DNA from: Myxococcota bacterium
GTDB taxonomy: Bacteria; Myxococcota_A; UBA796; CAJQPC01
Reading direction: 5' to 3'
Assembly: GCA_023150845.1 (NCBI GenBank)
Contig: JAKLKD010000019.1
Span: 1-48,562 of the forward strand
DNA: 48,562 bases
The position numbers and the translations under genes were made by a program. Shown piece by piece: positions 1 to 12,013 of the stretch; the stretch's first letter is position 1; every line of letters starts with the position of its first letter. The notes beneath the pieces were generated by a model. It was not told the origin of the DNA. It ran no database searches and saw nothing but the letters and a program-made list of their open reading frames with translations.

Positions 1-281
1 GCTCGTGTGGACCTTGCTTTCGGGAGGCTGAGGTAACCGACTCGGCGGTCACCAAAGATGTCACGAGAGCGTCTTTCGTCGGCCGCAGCGCTGCGCTCGG
101 CATCGCTCGCTTCCGACCCTCCACATTTAGCTTAGGGGCCCAGCACCGTCAAGCTGGTCGGAAACTTTTTCGGGTCAATGTGAATATTTCTCCCCCGTCA
201 GCTTCCTGGCGCCCCCTGGAGAGCGCCGGTCCGAGGGTGATCCTCGTCGAGATCGCCCTGGACCGGATCCTCCGCCAAGGA
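1..281. other. Left-edge intergenic region with consecutive hairpins
   Basis: No convincing gene lies here. On the minus strand a run of foldable segments is visible: an 8-bp stem at 32-39/46-53 with one G-U pair, a 7-bp stem at 54-60/70-76 with one G-U pair, and a perfect 12-base palindrome at 84-95. Upstream of them on the same strand is a TTGACG box at 147-152, with a weak TAAATG at 124-129 after 17 bp. A minus-strand frame from an ATG at 101-103 stays open to the window edge, but its codons (AAA, TCT, TCA, CGA, CCA) differ from the local GC-ending style. A structured leader RNA for a gene beyond the left edge is possible but unproven. Confidence 0.25.
226..266 (-). terminator. Possible hairpin terminator after the IPT lipoprotein gene
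   Basis: The arms CCGGTCC (226-232) and GGACCGG (260-266) pair perfectly, with a further GGG/CCC inside. The hairpin starts about 16 nt after the stop codon of the 850-residue lipoprotein gene. There is no U-tract, so this may be a transcript-end stabiliser rather than a classical intrinsic terminator. Confidence 0.35.
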
Positions 282-2833
<2,552 letters not shown>

Positions 2834-2834
<1 letters not shown>

Positions 2835-4396
2835 CAGTTGGTCTCCTGAGCGGCGCTGAAGCCCCCGGAGACCCAGAAACGACCGATCTCGACGGAGTTG
2901 CTGCGCACGAGCACGGGGGAGGTCTCGACCTTTCGACCGGCCTGGTCACGCACCGGGGGCACGGCCACGTCTACGCCGGTCGAGCGGGAGAAGTAGAACA
3001 AGGCGCCTTCAGAGCCCTTACGCGCGGCGTACTCCAAGGCGCTCGCGAGGTGCTCTTGGGTGAGGGTGAACTCGCCGTCGTCGGCGAGGCGGCAGGTGAC
3101 CTCAGCGATGTTCACGCTGGGGTCACCCTGGAGCTCGACGTTGGTGTCGCCGTTGGCGTCGGCCAAGGCGGGGTCGAACACCCACTGGATCTCGTCGGGG
3201 TCGTCACAAGGCAGGGGCGCGCGGGTGCCCTGGGGCAAGGAGCCCTCGACGGCGCCGCGGTCCAGGAGGCGATCCCAGTCGCTCTGCACGTCCGGCGGGG
3301 CCGCGACGGGCACCTGGGCGCGTAAGAACGCCTCGGACTCGCGGTCCACGGGGCCCAAGAAGCGCACGCTGAAGGAGACGGTCTCCCCGGCGGCGCCGGG
3401 CTCCCAGTGCAGGGTGACCGCGCCGTCGTTGGTGTCCCAAGGCCCGGTGTAGATCTGGCCGATGAGCTGGTCCGGGGTCTCGGGCAAGGGCGCCGTGGAC
3501 TTACAGAGCGCGGCCTGCTCTTCGGCGCTGAGCTCCTCGAAGGCGGCCTGCTCCAGCGGGGTGTAGTGGTACTGCACGCAGGTCGTGAGCTTGCCCTCCC
3601 CCGTCTCGCCGTTCGGGCCGTAGAGCGGGCCGTCCCACGACATACGCAGGGCCGTGGCGCGGTTGGGCAAGGTCAGCGCCTCGTGAGGCGCCGAGGCGCT
3701 GGGGCGCGGGATCGACGAGACCGGCGCCTCGACGGGGGGGATGCCCCCGCCGAAGGAGAAGTCCACCGTGGCGCCGTGGGTGAAGTTCGCCGGGTTGAGC
3801 ACCCGCTCACCGCCGCCGGGCAGGGGCGCGCTGAGCGCGGCGGGGTGCCAGCTCTCGACGCTGATGTAGTAGACGAAGACGTCTTGGGGGTCCGGCGGGT
3901 AGATCTCGGGGTTTCGCGAGAGCTTGAAGCGTGTGCTCCCCGAGGCGTCGCTGAACACGAACTTGTCCCCGGCCTCGGCGGTGCTCGCCATGAGGTAGGA
4001 GAAGGGCTCGGTGTTCGTCCAGCAGGTGTCGTCGACGGCCGGGGGCACGGCGACGGCGCCGTGGTGGACGTCTGGGGCGGGCACGAGGTCGTCGAAGAGG
4101 AAGGCGATCCCGTAGACGACGGCGTAGGGCGGGGCGAAGGTCGTGATGCTCGGACCGACCTCGTCATAGGAGGTGAAGCCCAAGGCCGCCAAGGAGAGTC
4201 CGCCTCCCGCGAAATTGAACCAGTCGTACTCGACGAGGCCTCCGGCGAGGGTGGGCTTGGGGCCGATCTCGTCGGGGTTGAGGCCCACCCCGGCGAGCTT
4301 CACGTCGGCCTCGGTGGCGTCGAGGCCGCAGGCGGTGAGGCCGCCGAGGCCGATGAGGGCAGAGAGCGCGCCAAGCGCGAAGAGAGGACGAGGCAT
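2834..4396 (-). CDS. Lipoprotein of unknown function
   Basis: A 520-residue predicted lipoprotein. The leader has an early Arg and a hydrophobic core and ends in the lipobox LTAC, so Cys23 is the expected lipidated residue. I recognise no named domain. The body has alternating beta-type segments (for example EPGAAGETVSFSVRFLGPVD) and several cysteines, in keeping with an extracellular beta-sandwich protein. The gene starts 12 bases after the stop of the 1196-residue protease/barrel protein and overlaps the next gene by one base. It is therefore most likely co-expressed with both and acts at the same outer-membrane site. It could be an accessory subunit of the barrel protein; this is inferred from position only. 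Confidence 0.8.
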
Positions 4397-4408
4397 GGGG
4401 GTTCGCTC

Positions 4409-7400
4409 CTACCAGCCGGTGCCAAAGCCGAAGTACACACGCAGACCGGGCAGCTCTGTCTCAGGGGAGAACGAGTCGCCGAGGCCCGAGTCAGAGGTGC
4501 TGATGATGTTGTCGCCGTTCACGTCGTTGATGCCGCGGATCTCGTTAAACCCGTAAGACAAGCGCATGAAGCTGTTCCAGTTGCCGCGCCACAAGGCGCT
4601 GGAGAGCCGTAGCTCCGCCCCCACGTCGTAGAGGAAGTAGTTGGGGTTCGCCTGGCCGGTGAGGGGGTCCACCGGGGAGTTCTTGTAGGAGTAATCGACG
4701 AAGGGGATCTCGCGGCGCACGTCGTCGGGGTTGTAGGCCACGTTCGCGTCATAGCGGTTGACGTAGTAGGTGCCGGGCTCCGTCGGCGGGCGGTACGACC
4801 AGAGGTTGCCCGCGGTGCCGATGAGCTGGGCGTGCAGGTCGTAGACGTAGAGCGGGCCCATCTTCTTGTTGATCTTCGTCCACACCGGGAAGCGGTAGGC
4901 CGCGCTCAGGATGAGCATGGTCTCGCCCTGGAGGCTCCCGGCGGGGTAGCCCGCGAACATCGTGTTCGGGTTGAGCGCGCCGTTGCCCCACCAGTAGGGG
5001 TGGCGCCCACCGGCGAAGTACTCGTCGTTGCTCTGCACGTTCCGATCGACGAAGCCGCCCAAGAAGTTGAACTGGAAGGCGTGGCGGTGCTTCTGGGCCA
5101 AGGCGAGCAGGCCGAAGGGCGACCACCCGGCGATGGGCTTCACCCGGATGTGCTGGGTGTAGGAGAGGTCAAACTGGTTGAAGCTGTACTCGTCGAGGAG
5201 CTGGCCGTCATCAACATCCGCGCCGTAGAAGGCCTTGTACTGGATGTCGGTGAAGTTCCTCGCGTAGCTGAGGTTGATGACCTTGCCCGGCGGCGGGTTG
5301 GCGCTCATCCCGTAGTAGTCGGAGATGGTCTGGTAGGTCATGAACCCCGACACCCCGGCGCTCACCGAGAAGGGGTCGTAGCGGGTGGCGGTGGTGTCCT
5401 TGAAGCCGAACTGCATCGCCTGGCCGATCACGCCGACCTGCAGGCGGCTGTTCAGGGGCACAAAGACCCCCGCCGCGCCCAGGGTGTACTGCTGGACGTT
5501 CTTGCCCTGGTAGGTCTCGATGTCGTCGGTGGTGGCCGGGTCGTTGTCGGCGTCTAAGGCGTAGCCGAAGTCAAACTTGGACACGCCCCGGCGCCCGAGC
5601 ACCATGATGTTCGCGGCGGTGGACTGGTTGAAGTACTGGAAGAGCAGGTCCGTGTCTTCGCCGACGAGGGCCTGAAACACGGCGACGTGCTTCTCGACGA
5701 AGTCCTGCATGTAGATCTGGAAGCCGCCCTGCAGGCCGAAGTTCGTCTGGGTGTTGTTCGAGAAGCGGATGAGCGGCGCCACCGTCGGCGCCATGAGGTT
5801 GTCCTTCACGCCGTAGGGGGTCGTGACGGCCTCGTACTGGGAGAAGTCTTCAGCGAAGGCCAAGGACTGCTTGACCTCGGCCATGTCGATGTCGGTGTTG
5901 AACAGATGGGTCGCGGGCTTGTTCATCCACTGGTCACGATCGACGCCGTAGATCTTGAAGCCGTGCGCGGTGAAGTTCACGTAGACGAGGTTGCCCTCGG
6001 GGGTGAGCCAGGGCTGCTGGGCGCCGCCGATGACGTTCGTGAGCTGGACGATCTCCTTCGTCTTGGGGTCGTAGGCGAAGACGTTGAAGATGCCGCCGGG
6101 ATCCGACGAGAAGTAGATGCGGCCGTCAGCGGCCCAGTGGGCGTCGAAGCTCTCGTGGGAGTCCCAGGTGATCGGCGTCATCTCGCCGGTCTGGGCGTCG
6201 AGGATCATCAGCACGTTCTGGTAGTTGCGGAACATCGAGACGATGATCGACTTGCCGTCGGGGGACCAGTCGGGCCGCTGGAACCAGGTGCCGTCGTGGA
6301 AGCTCGTGAGGCGCTTCTTCTCGCTGCCGTCGAGCTTGATGGTGACGACGTTCATCGTGCCGTCGCCGTACTCCAGGTACACGAGGCGCTCGCCGTCGGG
6401 GCTCGCGGCGGGGTCGGAGCCGCGCAGGGTGTTGGGGATGGGGCGCACGGCGGCGGGGTCAAACACCATCCGGCCCGCCTTGGGCGCCGGGGTGAGGCTC
6501 TCGTAGGTGCGGCCCTTCTCTTTGTGCTCGTAGGTGCGCAGGTCAACGTGCCAGAGCTGGTTCCAGTCGTAGCCGTCGAGCTCAGGGGTGAGCCCGGTGT
6601 AGGCCTCAAAGGCGCTGTCGAAGAGGTGCTCGGTGCCGGTGATGACGACCTCGTCTTTGCCGGGCACGAAGTCCCAGGCGCCGCCGAGGTTTGACGGCAA
6701 GGCGACGCTCATCTCCGTGGCGCGCTGGAGCAGCTCGGGGTCGCTCAGGTACTCGCCGCTGAAGGGGTAAAACGCGGACTCGGGCAGGAGGCTGATGCGC
6801 ACGAAGCCGTTGCCGTTGTAGCCGTAGTAGCGGCCGTCCGCGGAGAACCGGGGTTCCAGGGCCCAGGTGCCCGTGGCCTCACGCTCGTCCTCGCGGTCGC
6901 GGGTGCGCTTCTCAAGCCACTCGTCCTCGTCTTCAGGGGTGACGTAGTCCCAGCCGCCGGGCTTGAGGGTCATCTCGAAGCCCTCGACCTCCCCCTCGGC
7001 CTGCACCCGGTCGTAGACCGCGGTGTACTTGTCGGTGAGCCACTTCACCCAGTCGTTGTAGAGGGTGCGGGAGTCCACCCCGGTGACCTCGGGGATGACG
7101 GACTCCCAGTTCGCCCGCCAGCCCTCGCTGTACTCCAAGGCGAAGCGGGCGAAGGTCTCGTCGCCGAAGCGCTCCCGCAGGTAGAGCGCGATGCTGTAGC
7201 CCTGCTGGTAGCCGCGCTCGCCGTCGCCCCAGTCGGACTTGTCCACCCGGGTCACCCACTCGTCGTAGGTGAGCAGGCGGCCCTCCAAGACCGTCGTGCG
7301 GATGTTCATGTCGCGGGAGGAGGACCACCAGTTGTAGCCGGTGTTGTCGGACCAGTACTCGGCGCCGCCTTCAGTCCACCAGAAGGGCTCGCCGTCGCCG

Positions 7401-7999
7401 AGGTTGAACTCGCCGCCGCTGGCCTGGTCGCGGATGCCGTCGTCGTAGAGTCCGCCGATGGAGATGCCGCCGGTGCCCTCCGCGAAGGAGGAGTTGGCCT
7501 TCAAGGAGACGACGTGGGCGTACTCGTGCACGAGCACGTCGGAGAACCACTCCATGCGGCCGCGCATCCGGTAGAAGTAGCTGCCGGGGTGGGCGGAGAT
7601 CTCGATCCAGTCCCAGGAGGGGATGGTGAAGCCCTCCAGCTCGTCGGACTGGTCCAAGATGACGATGTGCACCTTCTCCTTGATGAAGTAGTTGAACTCG
7701 GCGCACATCGGCTCGTACATCTCTTCGGCGATCTTCGCGGACTTCCGCGCCGACCACTCCGCGTTGATGTAGTGGTCGTTGCCCTCCTCCTCCGTCTTCT
7801 TGCTCACCGGGTAATGAACGAAGAAGTGCTCGGTCTCGATGGTGTACCAGTCGAGATCGGGGTGGTTGTAGGGGAAGACGAACTTGGCCTCGGCGGGGCT
7901 CGACCAAGAGGCGACGCCGAGCGAGGCGGCGGCGGCCACCAAGGCGCTCGTGGTGAGGCGGCGCAAGACCTGACGGATGGGGGGAGTGCTCGTCTTCAT
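4409..7999 (-). CDS. Surface protein: MA-type metalloprotease, TolB-like propeller, outer-membrane barrel
   Basis: A 1196-residue exported protein with three parts. A signal peptide appears to be cleaved near residue 38 (SPAEA). Residues about 45-340 look like a peptidase MA-type gluzincin: zinc motif HEYAH at 158-162, with a likely third ligand at Glu210 in WWTEGGAEYW. Residues about 370-700 hold PD40/TolB-like propeller blades (SPDGERLVYLEYG, SPDGKSIIVSMFR, TPEGNLVYVNF). The last ~450 residues are rich in alternating aromatic and polar strands and end in FGFGTGW, a typical outer-membrane barrel terminus with a C-terminal aromatic residue. The start lies 3 nt after the stop of the upstream barrel gene. 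A surface-anchored processing enzyme is likely; substrate unknown. Confidence 0.85.
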   Translation of the reverse strand: MKTSTPPIRQVLRRLTTSALVAAAASLGVASWSSPAEAKFVFPYNHPDLDWYTIETEHFFVHYPVSKKTEEEGNDHYINAEWSARKSAKIAEEMYEPMCAEFNYFIKEKVHIVILDQSDELEGFTIPSWDWIEISAHPGSYFYRMRGRMEWFSDVLVHEYAHVVSLKANSSFAEGTGGISIGGLYDDGIRDQASGGEFNLGDGEPFWWTEGGAEYWSDNTGYNWWSSSRDMNIRTTVLEGRLLTYDEWVTRVDKSDWGDGERGYQQGYSIALYLRERFGDETFARFALEYSEGWRANWESVIPEVTGVDSRTLYNDWVKWLTDKYTAVYDRVQAEGEVEGFEMTLKPGGWDYVTPEDEDEWLEKRTRDREDEREATGTWALEPRFSADGRYYGYNGNGFVRISLLPESAFYPFSGEYLSDPELLQRATEMSVALPSNLGGAWDFVPGKDEVVITGTEHLFDSAFEAYTGLTPELDGYDWNQLWHVDLRTYEHKEKGRTYESLTPAPKAGRMVFDPAAVRPIPNTLRGSDPAASPDGERLVYLEYGDGTMNVVTIKLDGSEKKRLTSFHDGTWFQRPDWSPDGKSIIVSMFRNYQNVLMILDAQTGEMTPITWDSHESFDAHWAADGRIYFSSDPGGIFNVFAYDPKTKEIVQLTNVIGGAQQPWLTPEGNLVYVNFTAHGFKIYGVDRDQWMNKPATHLFNTDIDMAEVKQSLAFAEDFSQYEAVTTPYGVKDNLMAPTVAPLIRFSNNTQTNFGLQGGFQIYMQDFVEKHVAVFQALVGEDTDLLFQYFNQSTAANIMVLGRRGVSKFDFGYALDADNDPATTDDIETYQGKNVQQYTLGAAGVFVPLNSRLQVGVIGQAMQFGFKDTTATRYDPFSVSAGVSGFMTYQTISDYYGMSANPPPGKVINLSYARNFTDIQYKAFYGADVDDGQLLDEYSFNQFDLSYTQHIRVKPIAGWSPFGLLALAQKHRHAFQFNFLGGFVDRNVQSNDEYFAGGRHPYWWGNGALNPNTMFAGYPAGSLQGETMLILSAAYRFPVWTKINKKMGPLYVYDLHAQLIGTAGNLWSYRPPTEPGTYYVNRYDANVAYNPDDVRREIPFVDYSYKNSPVDPLTGQANPNYFLYDVGAELRLSSALWRGNWNSFMRLSYGFNEIRGINDVNGDNIISTSDSGLGDSFSPETELPGLRVYFGFGTGW

Positions 8000-8002
8000 G
8001 GC

Positions 8003-9007
8003 TCAGTACCGAAGCTCAAGGGTGGCTGAGGAGGTGATGCCGCGGGTGGGGTGGATGTCCTCCAGGGGGAAAAACATCAGGTCCTCGCCGCGCAGGGGCA
8101 CGTTGACGCCGAGGGTGAGATCGAGCCCTCGGGAGACGTTCACGATGAGGTTGGTGTCCACATCGGCGCTCCAGCCCTCGCTGCCCTCGACGGGGGCGAG
8201 GTCTTTGCCGGGGAAGAGGCCCGGCGCGCTCACGCCGAGGCGGGTGGCGCCGTGGGCCTCGACGCCGGGCTGCACGAGCAGCGCGACGGGGCCGAGCTGC
8301 GCCATGAGATCGACGGCGGCGTAGACCCGGCTGCCGGGCTTGATGCGGCCCAAGAACTGGTTGGTGTCGGTCTCGACGACGAACTGGGCGATGTTGGAGG
8401 CGCTCACCACCCCGCCGAGCTGGCCGCCGACGGCGAGGTTGCCCCGCTGCACCTTGGTCTCGACGCCGAGGCGCGCGTCGTAGGTGCCCGTCGTGGTGAC
8501 GAACTCCTGGAAGGTGCTCGGCCCGGCGATGCTTGAGCCCGGCGCCTCGTTGCCCGCCGGGGCCTTCACCTCGGCGATGAGCGCGAGGGACTTCAGCTCC
8601 CCCGCGGCGCCGGAGGTGAGGGGCTGCCAGCGCCAGGCCATGCGGGGATCGCCCAGGTAGAAGCCGCTCGTGTCCGTGCCTAAGGTGTCGTTCGTGAGCT
8701 GCAGGTAGTGGAAGGGCACGAAGAGCACGAGGTCGGAGCGCGACGTGATCCCGTACCGGAGCTGCACCCGCTCGCGGGTGTAGAGGAAGGTCGCCGAGTC
8801 GAAGTCCAGGGCCTCGCCGTCGGGGCCCCAGTAGCCCTGGGCGCGCTTCACGTCGGCGCCGACGCCGACCTCAAGCCAGCCCTTCCCCAAGACCAAAGGA
8901 CGCTCCACCTCGCGGGCGGCGAGGGGCTCCTTCATGGTCTTGTCTGCGAGGACGCCAGCTTCAGCGGGCTGGGAGATGAACAGGGCGAGGGAGAGCAGGG
9001 GGGTCAT
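8003..9007 (-). CDS. Outer-membrane beta-barrel protein, first gene of leftward operon
   Basis: A 334-residue predicted barrel. I place the start at the ATG at 9005-9007 (MTPLLSLALFISQPAEAG), not at upstream in-frame starts, because it gives a clean signal peptide cleaved near AEA and has a GAGG about 9 nt before it. The upstream in-frame stretch is Arg/Ser-rich and overlaps the divergent gene. The mature protein shows alternating strands (VQLRYGITSRSDLVLFVPF, LALIAEVKAPAGNE) and ends in ATLELRY, with a terminal aromatic residue for Bam recognition. It resembles generic transporter-like or MetA-pathway-like barrels, but I cannot name a family. It leads a four-gene operon with the protease/barrel protein and two lipoproteins. 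Confidence 0.75.
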   Translation of the reverse strand: MTPLLSLALFISQPAEAGVLADKTMKEPLAAREVERPLVLGKGWLEVGVGADVKRAQGYWGPDGEALDFDSATFLYTRERVQLRYGITSRSDLVLFVPFHYLQLTNDTLGTDTSGFYLGDPRMAWRWQPLTSGAAGELKSLALIAEVKAPAGNEAPGSSIAGPSTFQEFVTTTGTYDARLGVETKVQRGNLAVGGQLGGVVSASNIAQFVVETDTNQFLGRIKPGSRVYAAVDLMAQLGPVALLVQPGVEAHGATRLGVSAPGLFPGKDLAPVEGSEGWSADVDTNLIVNVSRGLDLTLGVNVPLRGEDLMFFPLEDIHPTRGITSSATLELRY

Positions 9008-9152
9008 TCCGGGTACCTCAAGGGCCTCACGGCGAGAGAGGCTCGATGGGACGTGCATGTTAATGGCGATCCTGCGACAGCCGCCAGTGCTCCGCTTGCG
9101 TGGCCCCCCCGTCCGCGATAGCGGGCCCCCTTCCCGCGCACAGGCACTCAGC

Positions 9153-10844
9153 ATGGTCGGTGATCTCACGCTGCACCTTCGATCCTTGTCGCGGCGCGTC
9201 GCGATGTTCGCGGGCCTCGCCGCCGGGCTCACTGCCTGCGACATGGTGCCGCACGCCATCGACGGCGGCGCGCCCGACCTGACGGGCCAAGACGTCCGGG
9301 TGACCTTCCTGCACACCTCGGACATCCACTCGCGGCTCTTGCCGTACCGTTTCGACCCGAGCTTCACCGACAACGCGCTCGGCCTCGCGGACGGGGCGAC
9401 GGACTACGGCGGCATCGCGCGTATGGCCTACGTCCTGCGGCGGGAGCGCGAGCGGGCCGGGCGGGTGCTGCACCTCGACAGCGGCGACTGCTTCCAGGGC
9501 GCGATCATCTTCAACGAGTTCATGGGTGAGGCCGAGGTCGCCACGCTCTCCGAGGCGGGCCTCGACGCCGCGGTCATCGGCAACCACGAGTTCGACAACG
9601 GCGCCCACAACCTCGCCGTGCAGGCCTCGAAGGCCGCGGGCTACAGCCTGCTCGCCGCGAACTACGACTTTGAGTCGAGCGACGAGCCCTGGGCGACGGA
9701 CCTCGAGCGCCTCAGCCTGCCGTCGATGCTCTTTGACCTCGACGGCCTCAAGGTCGGGGTCATCGGCCTCGCGAACCTCAGCTCGCTGAACTCGATCTAC
9801 GACGAGGACAACTCCTTGGGCGTGAAGGTCCTCCACCACGTCGATGTGGTGAACGAGGAGGGCCAGCTCCTCCGGGACCAAGGCGCGGACATCATCGTCG
9901 TCGTCTCCCACATGGGCCTCGACGACGACATCGAGCTCGCCGGGGAGGTCGAGATGGTCGACCTCGTGCTCGGCGGCCACCACCACGTCGCCATCGACCC
10001 GCCGCTCGTCGTGACCAACAAACACACCGGCAAGCGGGTGCCCGTCGTGCACTCCGGCGCCTTCGCCAAGTTCATCGGCCGCCTCGACATCGTCGTGCGC
10101 GACGGGGTGCTGCTCTCCCACAGCTACACCCTGTTCCCGATCTCGTCGAGCACCGTGCCCGCTGAGGATCCCGCCGTCTCCGAGATCATGGAGGACTACG
10201 AGGAGCTCATCGACCAGACCTACAACATGGATCAGGTCATCGGCGAGGCCAGCGAGAAGCTCCTCCGGTACGGCTCCACGGGCGGCGACTCCATGCTCGG
10301 CAACTTCGCCGCCGAGGCGATGCGGGACTTCCCCGGCGTCGAGACGGAGATCGCGATCACGAACACCCTGGGCATCCGCTCCGACATCGGCGCGGAGCTG
10401 GAGTCCGGCGACGCGAACTGGCCGATCACGCTCGACGACCTCTTCAACTCCATGCCCTTCGACAACACGATCACCACGATGTACCTCTCGGGCGCGGAGC
10501 TGCAGGAGACGCTCGACTACGTCTCCAGCCGGTCTACGGATCGCGGCTGCAACTCCCAGGCCCAGGTCGCCGGGCTCACCTTCACGATGAACTGCCGCGA
10601 CGGCGTGGCCGAGGACATCTTCGTGAACGGCGAGCCCATGGACCCGAACGGCTCGTACGAGGTCGCGACGAACAACTACATCGCCCGGGGCGGCTCCGGC
10701 TTCTATATGCTGGAGCGCAACACGACCCAGTTCGACACCGGGGTGAGCATCCGCGACGCTGTGCGCGCGGCGATCACCGACTACTACGTGCTCCCCCAGC
10801 CCGGCGTCTGCGAAGAAGACGGGCGCATCCGGACGGAGTTCTGA
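9153..10844 (+). CDS. Lipoprotein 5'-nucleotidase / 2',3'-cyclic phosphodiesterase family
   Basis: A 563-residue UshA/NT5E-type metallophosphoesterase. The ATG at 9153 gives a leader with RSLSRR before a hydrophobic core and the lipobox LTAC (Cys29). The calcineurin-like domain has the metal motifs in order: TSDIHS, DSGDCFQG, GNHEFD, SHMG and GGHHHV. The C-terminal 5'-nucleotidase domain has NTLGIRSDI (usually NGGGIRxDI), SMPFDNT and ATNNYIARGGSGF. Family enzymes dephosphorylate nucleotides, often with a di-metal centre. Here the enzyme is predicted to be membrane anchored, so it would release phosphate and nucleosides outside the cytoplasm. It is the first gene of the rightward operon and overlaps the next gene by one base (TGATG). 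Confidence 0.9.
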   Translation: MVGDLTLHLRSLSRRVAMFAGLAAGLTACDMVPHAIDGGAPDLTGQDVRVTFLHTSDIHSRLLPYRFDPSFTDNALGLADGATDYGGIARMAYVLRRERERAGRVLHLDSGDCFQGAIIFNEFMGEAEVATLSEAGLDAAVIGNHEFDNGAHNLAVQASKAAGYSLLAANYDFESSDEPWATDLERLSLPSMLFDLDGLKVGVIGLANLSSLNSIYDEDNSLGVKVLHHVDVVNEEGQLLRDQGADIIVVVSHMGLDDDIELAGEVEMVDLVLGGHHHVAIDPPLVVTNKHTGKRVPVVHSGAFAKFIGRLDIVVRDGVLLSHSYTLFPISSSTVPAEDPAVSEIMEDYEELIDQTYNMDQVIGEASEKLLRYGSTGGDSMLGNFAAEAMRDFPGVETEIAITNTLGIRSDIGAELESGDANWPITLDDLFNSMPFDNTITTMYLSGAELQETLDYVSSRSTDRGCNSQAQVAGLTFTMNCRDGVAEDIFVNGEPMDPNGSYEVATNNYIARGGSGFYMLERNTTQFDTGVSIRDAVRAAITDYYVLPQPGVCEEDGRIRTEF

Positions 10845-11998
10845 TGAGCCTACGCAGCCCCCTCTGGGTCTTGTTCGGCCTCACCGCGGCCGCCCCGGCC
10901 TGCAGCAGCGCCACCCCTCGGGACCGCGTCGAGCCCACCTTCATCATGGTGAGCGTGCTCGACGGCGAGGTGGGCTCCGGGGAGTCTCCCCTGCCCTTCT
11001 CGTCGGAGGCGACGACGCGGCGCATGCGGGTGGAGCTCCTCGACATCGACCAGCAGCCCTGGACGATGACCGGCGACCTCACCGTCGAGATCAAGCCCGG
11101 CAACCTCACCGCGAGCCCCTGGGTGTCCATCGACGGCAGCTCCATCGAGGTGGACGTCTCCTTCAAGAACGGCTTCGGCCCGACCCGGGTGTGGTTCTCC
11201 GACCTCGGCGACAAAGACATCGACTCGGGCCGCAAAGCGAGCTTCGCGACCGGGGTGAGCGAGCCCATCTGGTTCACCATCCCCACCTTGGGCGAGATCA
11301 ACCGCACCGACGACCACGAGACGAACCAGCTCGCCCAGCAGTTCACCGAGGTGCGCTGCCTCGACCGCGACGTGCGCGTGACGACGGTGGGCACCGACGG
11401 CTTCTGGGTGACCGACCTCTCCGATCCAGAGGGGTCTTACAACAGCATGTTCATCTACACCTTCAACCGCCCCGACGAAGACTCGGCGGAGACGGGCAAA
11501 CGTGGCATCTACGTCGGGCGGCGGCTGACCTTACTCACGGGCTCGAACCAGGAGTATCTGGCGACGACCCAGCTCAGCTTCCCGACCTACGAGGTGTCCG
11601 ACGAGGCGGAGATTGAGATGCCCGACCCGGCGCTCCTCCCCTCCTCGGCCTGCGGCGACAACGACGCCTTGGAAGGCTACGAGGGCGGCCTGGTCCGCGT
11701 CGAGAACGTCACCGTGCCCACCTCGTTCAAGTCGGGCACCGAGGACTACGACGACTACCTGGCCTACGGCCAGTGGCCGATCACCCTGAGCACCGGCTGC
11801 ACGCTCTACGTCGAGAGCGCCGCGGTGCCGGAGTACACCCCCCGCGGCGGCGACTCGCTGAGCCTCGCCCAAGGCACGCTCTCCGAGGTCTGGGGCAAGT
11901 GGATCATCCAGCCCCGCGAAGCCGCCGACCTCAACATGACCCCTTCCGGCCCTCCGGGTCGCCTCTCCCGCCTCCCTGCCCGGCCCAAGAGCCCCTGA
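10844..11998 (+). CDS. Lipoprotein with OB-like nuclease-accessory region
   Basis: A 384-residue predicted lipoprotein with lipobox APAC (Cys20). The middle and C-terminal part contains VTTVGTDGFWVTDLSD, YNSMFIYTFN and a later VRVENVTVP followed by a segment ending WIIQPREAADL. This pattern resembles the OB-like domains found with secreted bacterial nucleases of the ExeM/NucH type and DUF5689-like proteins. No catalytic endonuclease/exonuclease/phosphatase domain is present. Translation is coupled to the 5'-nucleotidase gene by a one-base overlap. A role in binding extracellular nucleic acid for the nucleotidase would fit but is inferred. Domain assignment is by eye and uncertain; lipoprotein status is firm. 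Confidence 0.75.
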   Translation: MSLRSPLWVLFGLTAAAPACSSATPRDRVEPTFIMVSVLDGEVGSGESPLPFSSEATTRRMRVELLDIDQQPWTMTGDLTVEIKPGNLTASPWVSIDGSSIEVDVSFKNGFGPTRVWFSDLGDKDIDSGRKASFATGVSEPIWFTIPTLGEINRTDDHETNQLAQQFTEVRCLDRDVRVTTVGTDGFWVTDLSDPEGSYNSMFIYTFNRPDEDSAETGKRGIYVGRRLTLLTGSNQEYLATTQLSFPTYEVSDEAEIEMPDPALLPSSACGDNDALEGYEGGLVRVENVTVPTSFKSGTEDYDDYLAYGQWPITLSTGCTLYVESAAVPEYTPRGGDSLSLAQGTLSEVWGKWIIQPREAADLNMTPSGPPGRLSRLPARPKSP

Positions 11999-12013
11999 TC
12001 TGGAGCGACGCTG

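Noticed and set aside
8934-9152. Extended N-terminus of the 5'-nucleotidase
   Set aside because: The extra 73 residues are Arg/Pro-rich, overlap the divergent barrel gene and would bury the lipoprotein signal.
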